64,000 nt of DNA from Streptomyces antimycoticus (GCF_005405925.1 NZ_BJHV01000001.1:9238001-9302000); one strand, 5' to 3'; shown: positions 50,056 through 60,317, counted from the first letter of the stretch. The notes: generated by a model from the sequence alone, not told the origin. Numbers and translations: made by a program.

Positions 50056-51267
50056 ATGACCACAGCCCTGATCATCGGTGGCGGCATCGCCGGCACGGTG
50101 ACCGCGATGGCCCTGCGGAAAGCCGGGATCGACGCGGTCGTCTACGAGACGTACCCCACGGACGCCACCGACGCGGGTGCGTTCCTCGTCGTCGCCGCCA
50201 ACGGCCTGGAGGCATTGCGCACCATCGACGCCCATGAACCGGTGCTGAAGAACTCCTTCCCGGTCGGCCGCGTCGAGTTCATCAGCAACACCGGCAAACG
50301 GCTCGGCAACCGGCCCATGTCCGGATCGCAGGACGGTGGCCTCGGCTCGGTCACACTCAAACGCGCCACCCTGGCCCGGGTGCTGCGCGAGGAGGCGATG
50401 CGCCGCGGAGTGCGCATCGAGCACGGCAAGCGGCTGCTGGCCGCCCACACCAGCCCCGACGGCCGGATCGTCTGCTCGTTCGCCGACGGTGGGCGCGCCG
50501 TGGGCGATGTGCTGATCGGCGCCGACGGGATCCACTCGCTCGTCCGCAGGACCATTGACGCGGCCGCGCCCCGGCCCCGCTACACCGGACAGCACACCGT
50601 CTGCGGCTACACCCGCGACGCCGAGACACCCCCGGACCCGGACGCCTACACGATGATCTTCGGCAGGCAGGCGTTCTTCGGCTGCACCACCGCTCCGGAC
50701 GGCGAGGTGTGGTGGTTCTGCAACGCCCCGGCCGAGGAGATGTCCAAGGGTGAGCTCGCCGCCGTCACCCCCGAGGAGTGGCGGGAGCGGCTGCTGGGGC
50801 TCTTCGCCGAGGACCACACCCCCGCCGCCGACCTGGTCCGCGCCACCGGCGACTCCATCGTGGCCACCGCCGCCTACGACATCATCTCTACCCCGACCTG
50901 GTCCGAGGAGGCCATGGTCATCGTCGGCGACGCCGCGCACGCCTGCGCGCCCAACGCCGCCCAGGGCGCGTCGATGGCCATCGAGGACGGTGTCGTGCTC
51001 GCCAAATGCCTGCGCGATCTGCGCTCGCCCCAGTCGGCCTTCGCCGCGTACGAGGCGCTGCGCCGGGAGCGGGTCGAGAAGGTCGCCACGGCCAGCGCGG
51101 GCATGGCCCGCCGCACTGCGCCGGGACCCGTGGCGCGAGCCCTGCGCGATGCCACCATGCCGCGCAAGCTGGACCGGGCCGGCAATGGCGCCCCCGACTG
51201 GCTGACCGGCTACCGCATCGACTGGGACGAGCCGGTCGACGCGCAGACGGCCCGCCGGCGCCGCTGA
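50056..51267 (+). CDS. FAD-dependent monooxygenase (PHBH type)
   Basis: I prefer ATG 50056 (403 residues, GGAG at 50048-50051), since it begins right at the FAD-binding strand TTALIIGGGIAGTVTAMAL; a GTG 90 bp upstream would add an unsupported extension. The second FAD motif, VIVGDAAHACAPNAAQG, appears near residues 293-309, and a DG-type segment (LIGADGIHSLVRR) lies between. It is a class A flavoprotein hydroxylase. No substrate can be inferred from neighbours, and a role in tailoring the polyketide is unlikely, since it lies 4 kb beyond the cluster edge. Confidence 0.88.
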   Translation: MTTALIIGGGIAGTVTAMALRKAGIDAVVYETYPTDATDAGAFLVVAANGLEALRTIDAHEPVLKNSFPVGRVEFISNTGKRLGNRPMSGSQDGGLGSVTLKRATLARVLREEAMRRGVRIEHGKRLLAAHTSPDGRIVCSFADGGRAVGDVLIGADGIHSLVRRTIDAAAPRPRYTGQHTVCGYTRDAETPPDPDAYTMIFGRQAFFGCTTAPDGEVWWFCNAPAEEMSKGELAAVTPEEWRERLLGLFAEDHTPAADLVRATGDSIVATAAYDIISTPTWSEEAMVIVGDAAHACAPNAAQGASMAIEDGVVLAKCLRDLRSPQSAFAAYEALRRERVEKVATASAGMARRTAPGPVARALRDATMPRKLDRAGNGAPDWLTGYRIDWDEPVDAQTARRRR

Positions 51268-51302
51268 CCCACCTCGGCCCCGGCGCCGCTGATCTACCGC
51301 CG

Positions 51303-51355
51303 CCCCGCCCCCGCACCGCACCGGGACCCTCCGGAACGCGGTCCCGAGGGCGGGG
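51303..51355. terminator. Nested inverted repeat, probable terminator
   Basis: An outer stem pairs CCCCGCCC (51303-51310) with GGGCGGGG (51348-51355), and an inner stem pairs GGGACC (51323-51328) with GGTCCC (51340-51345). No T-run follows, as is common in Streptomyces. It sits 36 bp after the monooxygenase stop. Confidence 0.6.
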
Positions 51356-51432
51356 CCGCCTGGGCCCGACGTTTGGCCCGGACTCTCACGGGCACTTGGT
51401 GCTCCCTGGCCCCGTACGCCCGGGAGATTCGT

Positions 51433-52752
51433 GTGAGCCCACTACGCATAGTGATCATCGGTGCCGGTTTCGCCGGTTACCAGGCTGCCCGTGACCTCTC
51501 CCGCACCCTGCGGGGCGCGGTGGACATCGTGCTGATCAACCCCAACGACTACTTCCTGTATCTGCCGCTGCTGCCCGAAGTGGCGGCCGGAGTCCTGGAG
51601 CCCCGACGGGTCTCGGTCTCCCTCACGGGCACCCTGCCGCATGTCCGGCTGGTGCTGGGCGAGGTCCACGGGGTCGACCTGGACGCCCGCCGGATCTCCT
51701 GGCGGGACCCGGACGGACGGTCCGGCGAGATGGCGTACGACCGCCTCATCCTCTCCGTGGGCAGCGTCAACAAGCTGCTGCCGATCCCCGGTGTGGCCGA
51801 GCACGCCCATGGCTTCCGCGGCATGCCGGAGGCGCTCTTCCTGCGCGACCACGTCACCCGGCAGATCGAGATGTCCGGCACCAGCGAGGACCCCCGGGAG
51901 CGGGCCGCCCGCCGCACCTTCGTGGTGGTCGGCGCCGGCTACACCGGCACCGAGGTGGCCGCCCATGGGGTGCTCTTCACCGACTCGCTCGCCCGGAAGA
52001 ACACCACGCTGCGCGACGCGCCGCGGCCCCGCTGGCTGCTGCTCGACATCGCCCCCCGGGTGCTGCCGGAGCTGGACAAGAAGCTGTCCCGCACGGCCGA
52101 CCGGGTGCTGCGCAAACGGGGTGTGGAGATCCGCACCCGCACCACGGTCAAGGAGGCCACCTCGGAGGGCGTGCGGCTGGACGACGGCGAGTTCATCGAC
52201 ACCCGGTCGCTGATCTGGTGTGTCGGGGTGCGCCCCGACCCGCTGGTGGAGCAGCTCGGGCTGCCGACCGAACGCGGGCGGCTGAGGGTCGACCAGTATC
52301 TGGCTGTGCCCGGCCACCCGGAGGTGCTGGCCTGCGGGGACGCCGCCGCGATACCCGATCTGACCCGGCCGGGCCAGTTCACCCCGATGACCGCACAGCA
52401 CGCCCACCGGCAGGGAAAGATCGCGGCCCACAACGTCCTCGCCTCCCTCGGGCGCGGCGCCCCCAAACCGTACAAACACCATGACCTCGGGTTCACCGTC
52501 GACCTCGGCGGGGCGCAGGCCGCCGCCGACCCGCTGCACATACCGCTGTCCGGCCCGATCGCGAGCGCGGTCACCCGCGGCTATCACCTGATGGCGATGC
52601 CGGGGAACCGGGTCCGGGTCGCCACCGACTGGCTGCTCGACGCGGTGCTTCCACGCCAGGGGGTGCAGCTCGGGGTGATCCCGCCGTGGGCGGTGCCGCT
52701 GGACACCGAATCGCCCGAGGTCGCGCAGACGGTACGGGCGGGTCGCGGCTGA
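51433..52752 (+). CDS. ndh: Type II NADH dehydrogenase (NDH-2 family)
   Basis: GTG 51433 immediately precedes the FAD-binding strand SPLRIVIIGAGFAGYQAA, giving 439 residues. A second Rossmann motif for NADH (FVVVGAGYTGTEVA) lies near residues 163-176, followed by ACGDAAA, the second FAD contact. The C-terminal roughly 60 residues contain hydrophobic or amphipathic segments (SGPIASAVTRGYHLMAM), suited to monotopic membrane binding. The enzyme passes electrons from NADH to quinone without pumping protons. It is followed after 27 bp by transketolase, probably in one operon. Confidence 0.87.
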   Translation: MSPLRIVIIGAGFAGYQAARDLSRTLRGAVDIVLINPNDYFLYLPLLPEVAAGVLEPRRVSVSLTGTLPHVRLVLGEVHGVDLDARRISWRDPDGRSGEMAYDRLILSVGSVNKLLPIPGVAEHAHGFRGMPEALFLRDHVTRQIEMSGTSEDPRERAARRTFVVVGAGYTGTEVAAHGVLFTDSLARKNTTLRDAPRPRWLLLDIAPRVLPELDKKLSRTADRVLRKRGVEIRTRTTVKEATSEGVRLDDGEFIDTRSLIWCVGVRPDPLVEQLGLPTERGRLRVDQYLAVPGHPEVLACGDAAAIPDLTRPGQFTPMTAQHAHRQGKIAAHNVLASLGRGAPKPYKHHDLGFTVDLGGAQAAADPLHIPLSGPIASAVTRGYHLMAMPGNRVRVATDWLLDAVLPRQGVQLGVIPPWAVPLDTESPEVAQTVRAGRG

Positions 52753-52779
52753 CCGTCGGCGAAACCTGGAAGGAGAACA

Positions 52780-54618
52780 ATGCGACACGAACAACTCAGC
52801 GAGCTCGGGCAGCAGCTCCGTGTGGACTCGGTGCGTGCCGCCGATGCCGCCGGGTCCGGCCATCCCACGTCGTCGATGTCGGCGGCGGACCTGATGGCCG
52901 TCCTGATGGGAAACCATCTGCGCTATGACTTCGAGCAGCCCGAGCGTCCCGGCAATGACCACCTGATCTTCTCCAAGGGCCATGCCTCCCCGCTGCTCTA
53001 CTCGGTCTACAAGGCGGCCGGGGCCCTCCGTGACGAGGAGTTCGTCACCTTCCGCAAGCGCGGCAGCAGGCTGGAGGGCCACCCCACCCCGCGGCTGCCG
53101 TGGGTGGACGTGGCCACCGGATCGCTTGGTCAGGGCCTGCCCTACGGCGTGGGCATGGCGCTGAGCGGCAAGCGGCTCGACCATGTGCCCTACCGCGTCT
53201 GGGTGCTGTGCGGCGACAGCGAGATGGCCGAGGGTTCGATGTGGGAGGCGTTCGAGCACGCGGGCTACGAGCGGCTGGACAACCTCATCGCCATCATCGA
53301 TGTGAACCGGCTCGGCCAGCGCGGCCCCACCCGTCACGAATGGGACCTGGACGCCTACGCGCGGCGCATCCGCGCCTTCGACTGGCACACCATCGAGATC
53401 GACGGCCATGACATCGAGGCCATCGACCGCGCCTACGCCGAGGCGCTGTCCACCGTCGGCCGCCCCACCGCCATCATCGCCCGCACCATGAAGGGCCGCG
53501 GCGTCGCCTCGGTGGAGAACCGCGAGGGCATGCACGGCAAGCCGCTGAAGAACCCGGAGGAGGCCATCGCCGAGCTCGGCGGCGTACGCAACCTGGCCGT
53601 GCCGGTGCTCGGCCCGCCCTCGGTCTCTCCCACCCGGCCCTTCCCCGAGGGCCCACTGGTCCTGCCGCGCTACAACACCGGCGACTCGGCGCCCACCCGT
53701 GACGCGTTCGGCGAGGCGGTGGCCGCTGTCGGCACCGCCCGCGGCGATGTGGTGGCGCTCGACGGCGAGGTGGGCGACTCCACCCGGCTGGAGTACTTCC
53801 ACAAGGAGCACCCCGAGCGGTACTTCGAGTTCTTCATCGCCGAGCAGCAACTGGTGGCCGCCGCCGTCGGCATGCAGGCCCGCGGCTGGAACCCGTACGT
53901 CTCCACCTTCGCGGCCTTCTTCACCCGCGCCTACGACTTCATCCGGATGGCCGCCATCAGCGACGCGGACCTCAACCTCATCGGCTCCCACGCCGGGGTC
54001 GCCATCGGTGAGGACGGCCCCTCGCAGATGGGCGTGGAGGACCTGGCGGCCATGCGGGCGGTACACGGCAGCACGGTGCTCTACCCGTGCGACGCCAACC
54101 AGACCGCCCAGCTGACCGCGGCCATGGCAGCGGAGTCCGGCATCCGCTATCTGCGCACCACCCGCGGCGGAACGCCGGTCATCTACCCGCCCACCGAGAG
54201 CTTCCCCATCGGCGGCTCCAAGGTCGTCCGCGCCACCGACGACGACCAGGTCACCCTCATCGGCGCGGGGGTCACCCTGCACGAGGCCATCAAGGCCGCC
54301 GACCGGCTCGCCCAGGAGGGCATCCCCGCCCGCGTCATCGACCTGTACTCGGTCAAGCCGGTGGACGCCGAGACGCTGCGCACCGCCGCCGAGGTGACGG
54401 GTCGGCTGATCACGGTGGAGGACCACCACCCCGAGGGCGGACTGGGCGACGCGGTGCTCGGGGCGTTCGGCGACGGCCGTCCGGTGCCCCGGACGATCCG
54501 GCTCGCGCTGCGCACGATGCCGGGCTCCTCGACCCCCGACGAGCAACTGAGCGACGCGGGAATCGACGCGGACGCGATCGTCGCGGCCGCGCGGAAGCTG
54601 GTCGGCCGGGACGGCTGA
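52780..54618 (+). CDS. tkt: Transketolase
   Basis: ATG 52780 follows AAGGAG. The 612-residue protein holds all three transketolase regions: the thiamine-diphosphate motif GDSEMAEGSMWEAF with VDVNRLGQ-type spacing (near residue 145), the pyrimidine-binding middle domain (FIAEQQLVAAAVGMQ), and a C-terminal domain. It is shorter than the usual 660-700 residues of canonical Tkt and resembles the compact form seen in some actinobacteria. The role is transfer of two-carbon ketol units in the pentose phosphate pathway. A dedicated secondary-metabolic role is not supported by context. Confidence 0.9.
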   Translation: MRHEQLSELGQQLRVDSVRAADAAGSGHPTSSMSAADLMAVLMGNHLRYDFEQPERPGNDHLIFSKGHASPLLYSVYKAAGALRDEEFVTFRKRGSRLEGHPTPRLPWVDVATGSLGQGLPYGVGMALSGKRLDHVPYRVWVLCGDSEMAEGSMWEAFEHAGYERLDNLIAIIDVNRLGQRGPTRHEWDLDAYARRIRAFDWHTIEIDGHDIEAIDRAYAEALSTVGRPTAIIARTMKGRGVASVENREGMHGKPLKNPEEAIAELGGVRNLAVPVLGPPSVSPTRPFPEGPLVLPRYNTGDSAPTRDAFGEAVAAVGTARGDVVALDGEVGDSTRLEYFHKEHPERYFEFFIAEQQLVAAAVGMQARGWNPYVSTFAAFFTRAYDFIRMAAISDADLNLIGSHAGVAIGEDGPSQMGVEDLAAMRAVHGSTVLYPCDANQTAQLTAAMAAESGIRYLRTTRGGTPVIYPPTESFPIGGSKVVRATDDDQVTLIGAGVTLHEAIKAADRLAQEGIPARVIDLYSVKPVDAETLRTAAEVTGRLITVEDHHPEGGLGDAVLGAFGDGRPVPRTIRLALRTMPGSSTPDEQLSDAGIDADAIVAAARKLVGRDG

Positions 54619-54683
54619 GGACCGGGACGGCCGAGACCGGAAGGAACGGTCGAATACACGACGCGGCCGAAAGGAGCGGACAC

Positions 54684-55772
54684 ATGGGCATCAAGCAGGG
54701 CATGCGTGTGGTGGTGGTCGGGGCCACCGGCAACGCCGGTACGAGCGTCATCCGCGCGCTCGGCGAGGCCCCGGACATCGAGTCGATCGTGGGCATCGCC
54801 CGCAGGGTGCCCAACTGGTCGCCGCCGAAGACCACCTGGGTACGGGCGGACATCGGGCGGGACACCGGTGAGGAGGCCGATCTCGTACGGCACTTTGAGG
54901 GCGCCGACGCGGTCATCCACCTCGCCTGGCTGATCCAGCCCAGCCACCGGCCCGCCGTCACCTGGGACACCAATGTCCTCGGCAGCAGCCGGGTCTTCGA
55001 GGCGGTGGCGCGGGCCGAGGTGCCGGTGCTGGTGTACGCCTCCTCGGTGGGCGCCTACTCACCCGGCCCCGAGGACGGCCGCCCGGTGGACGAGTCCTGG
55101 CCCACCCACGGCTGGCCGGAGGCCGCGTACTGCCGTGAGAAGGCGTATGTGGAGCGGCTGCTCGACGCCTTCGAACGGGAGCATCCGCAGATCCGGGTGG
55201 TGCGGATGCGGCCGGGTTTCCTCTTCAAGGAGGAGGCGGCGGCCGAGCAGCGCCGGCTGTTCATGGGGCCGTTCCTGCCCCGGCGGCTGATCCGCTCCAG
55301 CTTCCTGCCCGCGGTCGTCGACCTGCCCGGGCTGCGCCTCCAGGTCCTGCACACCGACGACGCCGCCGAGGCGTACCGCCTGGCGCTCGGCCGCCAGGTG
55401 CGCGGTGCCTTCAACCTCGCGGCCGAACCGCCGGTCGACGGCGAGACGCTGGCCGGACTCCTGGACGCACGGACGGTGCGGATCCCGCGCGTCGCCGCTC
55501 GCTCGGCCATGGCCACGGCCTGGCATCTGCATCTGCTGCCTCCCTCGCCCCAGCTGTTCGACGCGGCCCTGCGGCTCCCGCTGATGGACACCACCCGTGC
55601 CCAGGAGGAACTGGGCTGGCGGCCCCGGCACACCGCCGTCGAGACGCTCCGGGAGTTCCTCACCGGGCTGCGGCGCGGTACCAGTATGGATCAGACCGCC
55701 CCGTTGGCCGCCAAGCTGCCCGGCGGGCGGCCGCGCGAGGCCGCGACGACCGGTGTGGGGGAGCGCCCCTGA
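54684..55772 (+). CDS. NAD(P)-dependent epimerase/dehydratase (extended SDR)
   Basis: ATG 54684 (AAAGGAG upstream) gives 362 residues starting MGIKQGMRVVVVGATGNAG; the much longer open frame upstream overlaps transketolase and is rejected. It has GATGNAG for cofactor, Ser-Val in YASSVGAYSPG, and YCREK as the YxxxK pair. The C-terminal substrate domain ends with a low-complexity tail. It follows transketolase by 65 bp. The substrate is unknown, but the family usually acts on nucleotide sugars or related carbonyls. It lies 8.7 kb from the CCR gene and is not clearly part of the deoxysugar pathway. Confidence 0.82.
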   Translation: MGIKQGMRVVVVGATGNAGTSVIRALGEAPDIESIVGIARRVPNWSPPKTTWVRADIGRDTGEEADLVRHFEGADAVIHLAWLIQPSHRPAVTWDTNVLGSSRVFEAVARAEVPVLVYASSVGAYSPGPEDGRPVDESWPTHGWPEAAYCREKAYVERLLDAFEREHPQIRVVRMRPGFLFKEEAAAEQRRLFMGPFLPRRLIRSSFLPAVVDLPGLRLQVLHTDDAAEAYRLALGRQVRGAFNLAAEPPVDGETLAGLLDARTVRIPRVAARSAMATAWHLHLLPPSPQLFDAALRLPLMDTTRAQEELGWRPRHTAVETLREFLTGLRRGTSMDQTAPLAAKLPGGRPREAATTGVGERP

Positions 55773-55786
55773 CCCGAGCATCTGAT

Positions 55787-55818
55787 CCGAACCGCGCCCG
55801 GGCCGGGGCGCGGTTCGG
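55787..55818. terminator. Perfect 13-bp stem-loop terminator
   Basis: CCGAACCGCGCCC (55787-55799) is exactly complementary to GGGCGCGGTTCGG (55806-55818), with a 6-nt loop. It starts 15 bp after the SDR stop and should end the NADH dehydrogenase-transketolase-SDR operon. Confidence 0.85.
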
Positions 55819-55977
55819 GTGGGAAACGGCCCCCAGCCGTGTGAGACGCGGCACATGAGACGGGCTCAGCGGCAGCACCGCCGCGGGGCCCGTCCCGCTG
55901 TGTCCCCTCGTAACCCGTGACGCGACTCCCGTACGCTTCTGCCCAGTTGGTCGGGATGTCGACGAGGGTGGGGACAC

Positions 55978-57045
55978 ATGGGCAGGGTGGGGACTCCGGC
56001 GCGCGGTCATGCCCGGCGCACGGGAACGGTGGCGGTCGCCGCGGCGGCCGCCGCAATGTGTCTGACGGCACCGGCGGAGGCCCGGCCGGCCGCCGCGGAC
56101 GATCCGTCCTATTCCGCCACCACCTCGGTAGGGGTGCACAACGCATACGAAAAGGCCAAGTATCCGTACTTCGCCGACGCGCTCGACTCCGGCGCCTCGC
56201 TCCTGGAACTCGACGTATGGACCAACGCGTTCGGCGCCGGCTGGCGGGTCTCGCACAGCAATCCGCTCGGCAACGACAACAACTGCGAGAACGCCGCCGG
56301 CCGGGACGAGCTGCGCACCAAGCCGCGCGACCAGAGCCTGACCGGCTGCCTCGCCGATATGCGGGCCTGGCACGAGGCCCATCCCGGTCACCGTCCCGTC
56401 TTCATCAAGGTGGAGATGAAGGACGGCTTCTACGGCAAGAGCGGACGCGGCCCGGGCGACCTCGACACCCTCCTCGGCGCCACCCTGGGCGACGCGCTGC
56501 TGCGCCCGGCCGATGTGGTGGGCGGCCACGCCGACCTCGACGAGGCGGTGCGGGCGGACGGCTGGCCGTCCCGCTCCGCGCTCGCGGGCAAGTTCGTCGT
56601 CGAGCTGATCCCGGGCACGGTCGAGGAGAACAACCCGCTGGACTCGCTGTGGACCGACCGTGAGTACGCCACCCATCTGCGGGACCTGTCCGCCGCCGGG
56701 AAGCTCGGTCAGGCCGCCGCCTTCCCCGCCGTCCACGGCGCCGCCGCGGGCGACCCGCGCACCCGCTACACCGACGCCGCCCTCCGGCCGTGGTTCGTGG
56801 TCTTCGACGGGGACGCGTCCACGTATGTCACCACTGGTGTGGACACCGCCTGGTACGACGACCGCCACTACCTGCTGATCATGACGGACGCGCACAACGT
56901 GGCGCCCGCGATCGACGGCACCAGCCCCACCGAGGACCAGGCGCGCACGCGGGTGTCCGAACTCGCCGCCCGGCACGCCAGCTTCGCGACCGCCGACTGG
57001 TATCCGCTGCCGTCCGTGCTCTCCACCGTCGTGCCCCGTGGCTGA
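55978..57045 (+). CDS. Secreted PI-PLC-like phosphodiesterase
   Basis: The 355-residue protein starts at ATG 55978. An Arg-rich n-region and an alanine-rich hydrophobic stretch (residues about 18-35) followed by AEARPAAA indicate a signal peptide. The mature part has the Ca2+-dependent PI-PLC-like TIM-barrel pattern: VGVHNAYE with the first catalytic His, ELDVWT with the acidic pair, and VSHSNP with the second His. It is probably an extracellular phospholipase or phosphodiesterase acting on phosphatidylinositol-like substrates. It stands alone between a terminator and a convergent gene. Confidence 0.86.
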   Translation: MGRVGTPARGHARRTGTVAVAAAAAAMCLTAPAEARPAAADDPSYSATTSVGVHNAYEKAKYPYFADALDSGASLLELDVWTNAFGAGWRVSHSNPLGNDNNCENAAGRDELRTKPRDQSLTGCLADMRAWHEAHPGHRPVFIKVEMKDGFYGKSGRGPGDLDTLLGATLGDALLRPADVVGGHADLDEAVRADGWPSRSALAGKFVVELIPGTVEENNPLDSLWTDREYATHLRDLSAAGKLGQAAAFPAVHGAAAGDPRTRYTDAALRPWFVVFDGDASTYVTTGVDTAWYDDRHYLLIMTDAHNVAPAIDGTSPTEDQARTRVSELAARHASFATADWYPLPSVLSTVVPRG

Positions 57046-57091
57046 GCACGCCACCGCCGGGGCCGTGCCCGTTGTGCGGGCCCGGCCGGGG

Positions 57092-57304
57092 TCAGTCGGG
57101 GTCCTCGAGCCGGAATCCGACCTTCAGCCCCACCTGGTAGTGCGCGATCCGGCCGCCCTCGATATGCCCGCGGACCTGGCCGACCTCGAACCAATCGAGG
57201 TTGCGCAGCGTCTTGGAGGCACGGCCGATGGCGGTGCGGATCGCGTCGTCGACGCTCTCGGTGGACGAGCCGACGATCTCGGTCACCCGGTAGGTGTGGG
57301 CCAT
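57092..57304 (-). CDS. Dodecin (flavin-binding)
   Basis: The 70-residue protein from ATG 57304 matches the whole dodecin family: TYRVTEIVGSSTESVDDAI at the start, RNLDWFEV in the flavin-stacking region, and a basic QVGLKVGF strand near the end. Dodecins assemble into hollow dodecamers that store FMN or riboflavin. The open frame 18 codons upstream has no ribosome-binding support. It is transcribed with or just after the universal stress gene on the same strand. Confidence 0.92.
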   Translation of the reverse strand: MAHTYRVTEIVGSSTESVDDAIRTAIGRASKTLRNLDWFEVGQVRGHIEGGRIAHYQVGLKVGFRLEDPD

Positions 57305-57388
57305 GGCAGTCTCCCCGGTCCATGGGGTGGTCCGTTCATTTCTCCCACCGTGCCTCACCGCGCCGGGCTCCGCGAGCCGGCAGGGGCC

Positions 57389-57850
57389 CTATGGCACCAC
57401 CGTGACCGGCCAGCGGCCCGCCTTCACCAGCCGTACGGCCACCGAGCCGATGAAGCGGTGTCCGGCCTGCTCGGACGCGCCGACCACCACGGCGTCGGCC
57501 TTCAGCTCATCGGCCGCCTGGGCCAGGCCGTTGTACGGATCGCCCCGGAAGGTGTGGAACTCCCAGCGCACGTCGAAGACCCCGCGCAGCCGCTCGGTGG
57601 CCTCCCGCATCTCCGTCATCAGCTCCTCGGCCACCTCGCCGGTGGTGTCGGCCACCGAGGCACCCAGTGCCGCCCCGGCGGCCAGCACCGGCTGGATGTA
57701 GACCACGACGAGCAGCGCCTTTTGGCGTCTGGCCAGTCCGGCGGCGTAGGCCGTGGCACGCCAGGAAGATTCGGAACCGTCCAGTCCGGCCACGATGACC
57801 TTGGGTCCGTCGGTTCCCCGTTCAAAAGACGGAGGGAGTTTGTCGACCAC
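57389..57850 (-). CDS. Universal stress protein (UspA family)
   Basis: The 153-residue single-domain Usp has the N-terminal strand VIVAGLDGSESS and a C-terminal nucleotide-binding pattern VVGASEQAGHRFIGSVA. The latter fits the G2xG9xG(S/T) motif of the ATP-binding subgroup with one change. Such proteins dimerise and adjust cell physiology under stress. It diverges from the metallophosphoesterase across a 106-bp gap and is followed on the same strand by dodecin, a pairing that suggests a redox/stress role. Confidence 0.9.
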   Translation of the reverse strand: MVDKLPPSFERGTDGPKVIVAGLDGSESSWRATAYAAGLARRQKALLVVVYIQPVLAAGAALGASVADTTGEVAEELMTEMREATERLRGVFDVRWEFHTFRGDPYNGLAQAADELKADAVVVGASEQAGHRFIGSVAVRLVKAGRWPVTVVP

Positions 57851-57956
57851 ATCTGCGAGGCTAGCGCCAGGGACGGTCCGGTGATCACCCGGCCCGTCCC
57901 GCGGCGTGTGAGCACCGCGACCGCGTCATGACCGCCACCGTACGACAGGAGAGACA

Positions 57957-58808
<852 letters not shown>

Positions 58809-58817
58809 GGGCCGCGC

Positions 58818-58999
58818 GGCGTCCGACGGGCTCACGGTCTCCGGCGGGCCCGGGGCGTCCGGTGGGGCCGAGGCGTCCGGTGGGGCCGAGGCGTCCGATG
58901 GGCTCGCGGGGCCCGGTGGGGTCGAGGCGCCTGATGGGCTCAGGGTGTTTTGGGTGGGCCCAGGGGGTCGGTGGGCTCCGGGCGTCTTGACGGGCCCGG
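58818..58999. repeat. Degenerate 18-bp tandem repeats between phosphoesterase and P450
   Basis: Seven consecutive 18-bp units run from 58818 to 58943, followed by two or three imperfect ones. The clearest unit is GGCGTCCGGTGGGGCCGA, present twice identically (58854 and 58872). The array fills nearly the whole 216-bp gap between the phosphoesterase and the P450 gene. No start codon with a good ribosome site makes it part of either gene. Confidence 0.85.
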
Positions 59000-59024
59000 A
59001 GGGCGGCGCCGTACGGTCTCGGCT

Positions 59025-60317
59025 GTGAACCCTGTCGAGGCGTTCCTTCCCGAGACCTACACCGCCGGTGTCCCCTACGCGCTCTTCGCCGAACTGCGCA
59101 CCACCCGCCCGGTCTGCCGGATCGAGGAGCCCGCGGTCGGGGCCTGGCCGGCCGGCCCCGGCTTCTGGGCGGTGTTCCGGCACGCCGACGTCAAACACGT
59201 CCTGCGCACCCCCGAGGTCTTCTCCTCCCACCTCGGGGCCACCCAGATCCGCGACCCCGACACCCCCGCCGATCTGGAGTTCGTGCGGGCGATGATGCTC
59301 AACCAGGACCCGCCCGACCACTCCCGCAGCCGCCGTATCGTCGCCGCGGCCTTCACTCCGCGCGCCGTACGGGAGCTGGAGGAGGTCATCGAGGAGCGCG
59401 CGGCGGCGCTCGTGGACTCCGTGGCCGGGCGCGGCGAGACCGACTTCGTCGAGCTCGCCGCCGATCTGCCGGTCTGGACCCTCGCCCATGTGATGGGCAT
59501 CCCCGAGGGCGACCGGCGGCTGCTCTTCGACTGGGCCAGCAGGGTCATCGGCTACCAGGACGACGACTACGCCGGATCGTCCACCGCGGCCCTCGAGGAG
59601 CTGAGCGCCATGGGGCGTGCCGCCCTCGCCCGCCGCCCGGCCCCTGCGGCGCGACGCCCCGACGGCCGGCCGATGAACCCGCGCTCCCGCGAGGCCCTGG
59701 CCGATATGTTCGCCTACGCCCACGCGCTCGCCGAGCGGCCCCGTCCGGGCAGTGTGATGGCGCGGATGCGGGAGGGCGGGCTGAGCCGGGACGAGTTCGA
59801 GAACATGTTCTTCCTCTTCGCCGTGGCGGGCAACGAGACGCTGCGCAACGGCATCCCCGGCGGGCTGCTCACCCTGTTCGACCACCCCGGGAGCCTGCGG
59901 CTGCTGCGCGACCGGCCCGAGCTGACCGGCCCCGCGGTGGAGGAGATGCTGCGCTTCTGGCCGCCCGTCATCGACTTCCGGCGCACCGCCACCCGCGATG
60001 TGGAACTGGGCGGACAGCTCATCCACCGCGGTGAGAAGGTCGTCGTCTTCCACGCCTCGGCCAACCGCGACGAGACGGTCTTCACCGACCCCGACCGGTT
60101 CGACATCACCCGCGCCCCCAACGACCATCTGAGCTTCGGCTTCGGACCACATGTCTGCCTGGGCGCGCATCTGGCCCGCGTCCAGATGCGGGCCATGCTG
60201 CGCGCCGCCCTGGACCGGCTGCCGGGGCTGCGCCGGGCGGGTGAGCCGGTGCGGCTCACCTCCAACTTCCAGAACGGGCTCAAGACCCTCCCCGTGCGCT
60301 GGGGAACAGATCGGTGA
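59025..60317 (+). CDS. Cytochrome P450
   Basis: GTG 59025 gives 430 residues; a longer frame begins within the 18-bp repeats and is rejected. The haem loop FGFGPHVCLGAHLA contains the axial Cys, the I-helix reads FAVAGNETLRNG (acid-alcohol pair as Glu-Thr), and the EMLRF segment gives the ExxR motif. Sequence features such as MLNQDPPDHSRSRRIVAAAFTP recall the CYP124/125 branch acting on branched lipids and sterols. Ferredoxin and reductase partners are not adjacent. It lies 13 kb past the cluster edge, so a polyketide tailoring role is not suggested. Confidence 0.92.
   Translation: MNPVEAFLPETYTAGVPYALFAELRTTRPVCRIEEPAVGAWPAGPGFWAVFRHADVKHVLRTPEVFSSHLGATQIRDPDTPADLEFVRAMMLNQDPPDHSRSRRIVAAAFTPRAVRELEEVIEERAAALVDSVAGRGETDFVELAADLPVWTLAHVMGIPEGDRRLLFDWASRVIGYQDDDYAGSSTAALEELSAMGRAALARRPAPAARRPDGRPMNPRSREALADMFAYAHALAERPRPGSVMARMREGGLSRDEFENMFFLFAVAGNETLRNGIPGGLLTLFDHPGSLRLLRDRPELTGPAVEEMLRFWPPVIDFRRTATRDVELGGQLIHRGEKVVVFHASANRDETVFTDPDRFDITRAPNDHLSFGFGPHVCLGAHLARVQMRAMLRAALDRLPGLRRAGEPVRLTSNFQNGLKTLPVRWGTDR

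Noticed and set aside
54087..54683. Upstream extension of the SDR gene into transketolase
   Set aside because: It overlaps a conserved coding region in another frame. ATG 54684 has a ribosome site and begins at the Rossmann strand.
52780..55772. Transketolase and SDR epimerase as part of sugar precursor supply for the cluster
   Set aside because: They form a separate operon with NADH dehydrogenase and a clear terminator. No shared promoter element is seen.
59025..60317. P450 as a polyketide tailoring enzyme or as the glycosyltransferase helper
   Set aside because: It has a normal haem Cys loop, unlike EryCII-type helpers, and is 22 kb from the glycosyltransferase beyond several housekeeping genes. 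The elaiophylin scaffold needs no oxidation.
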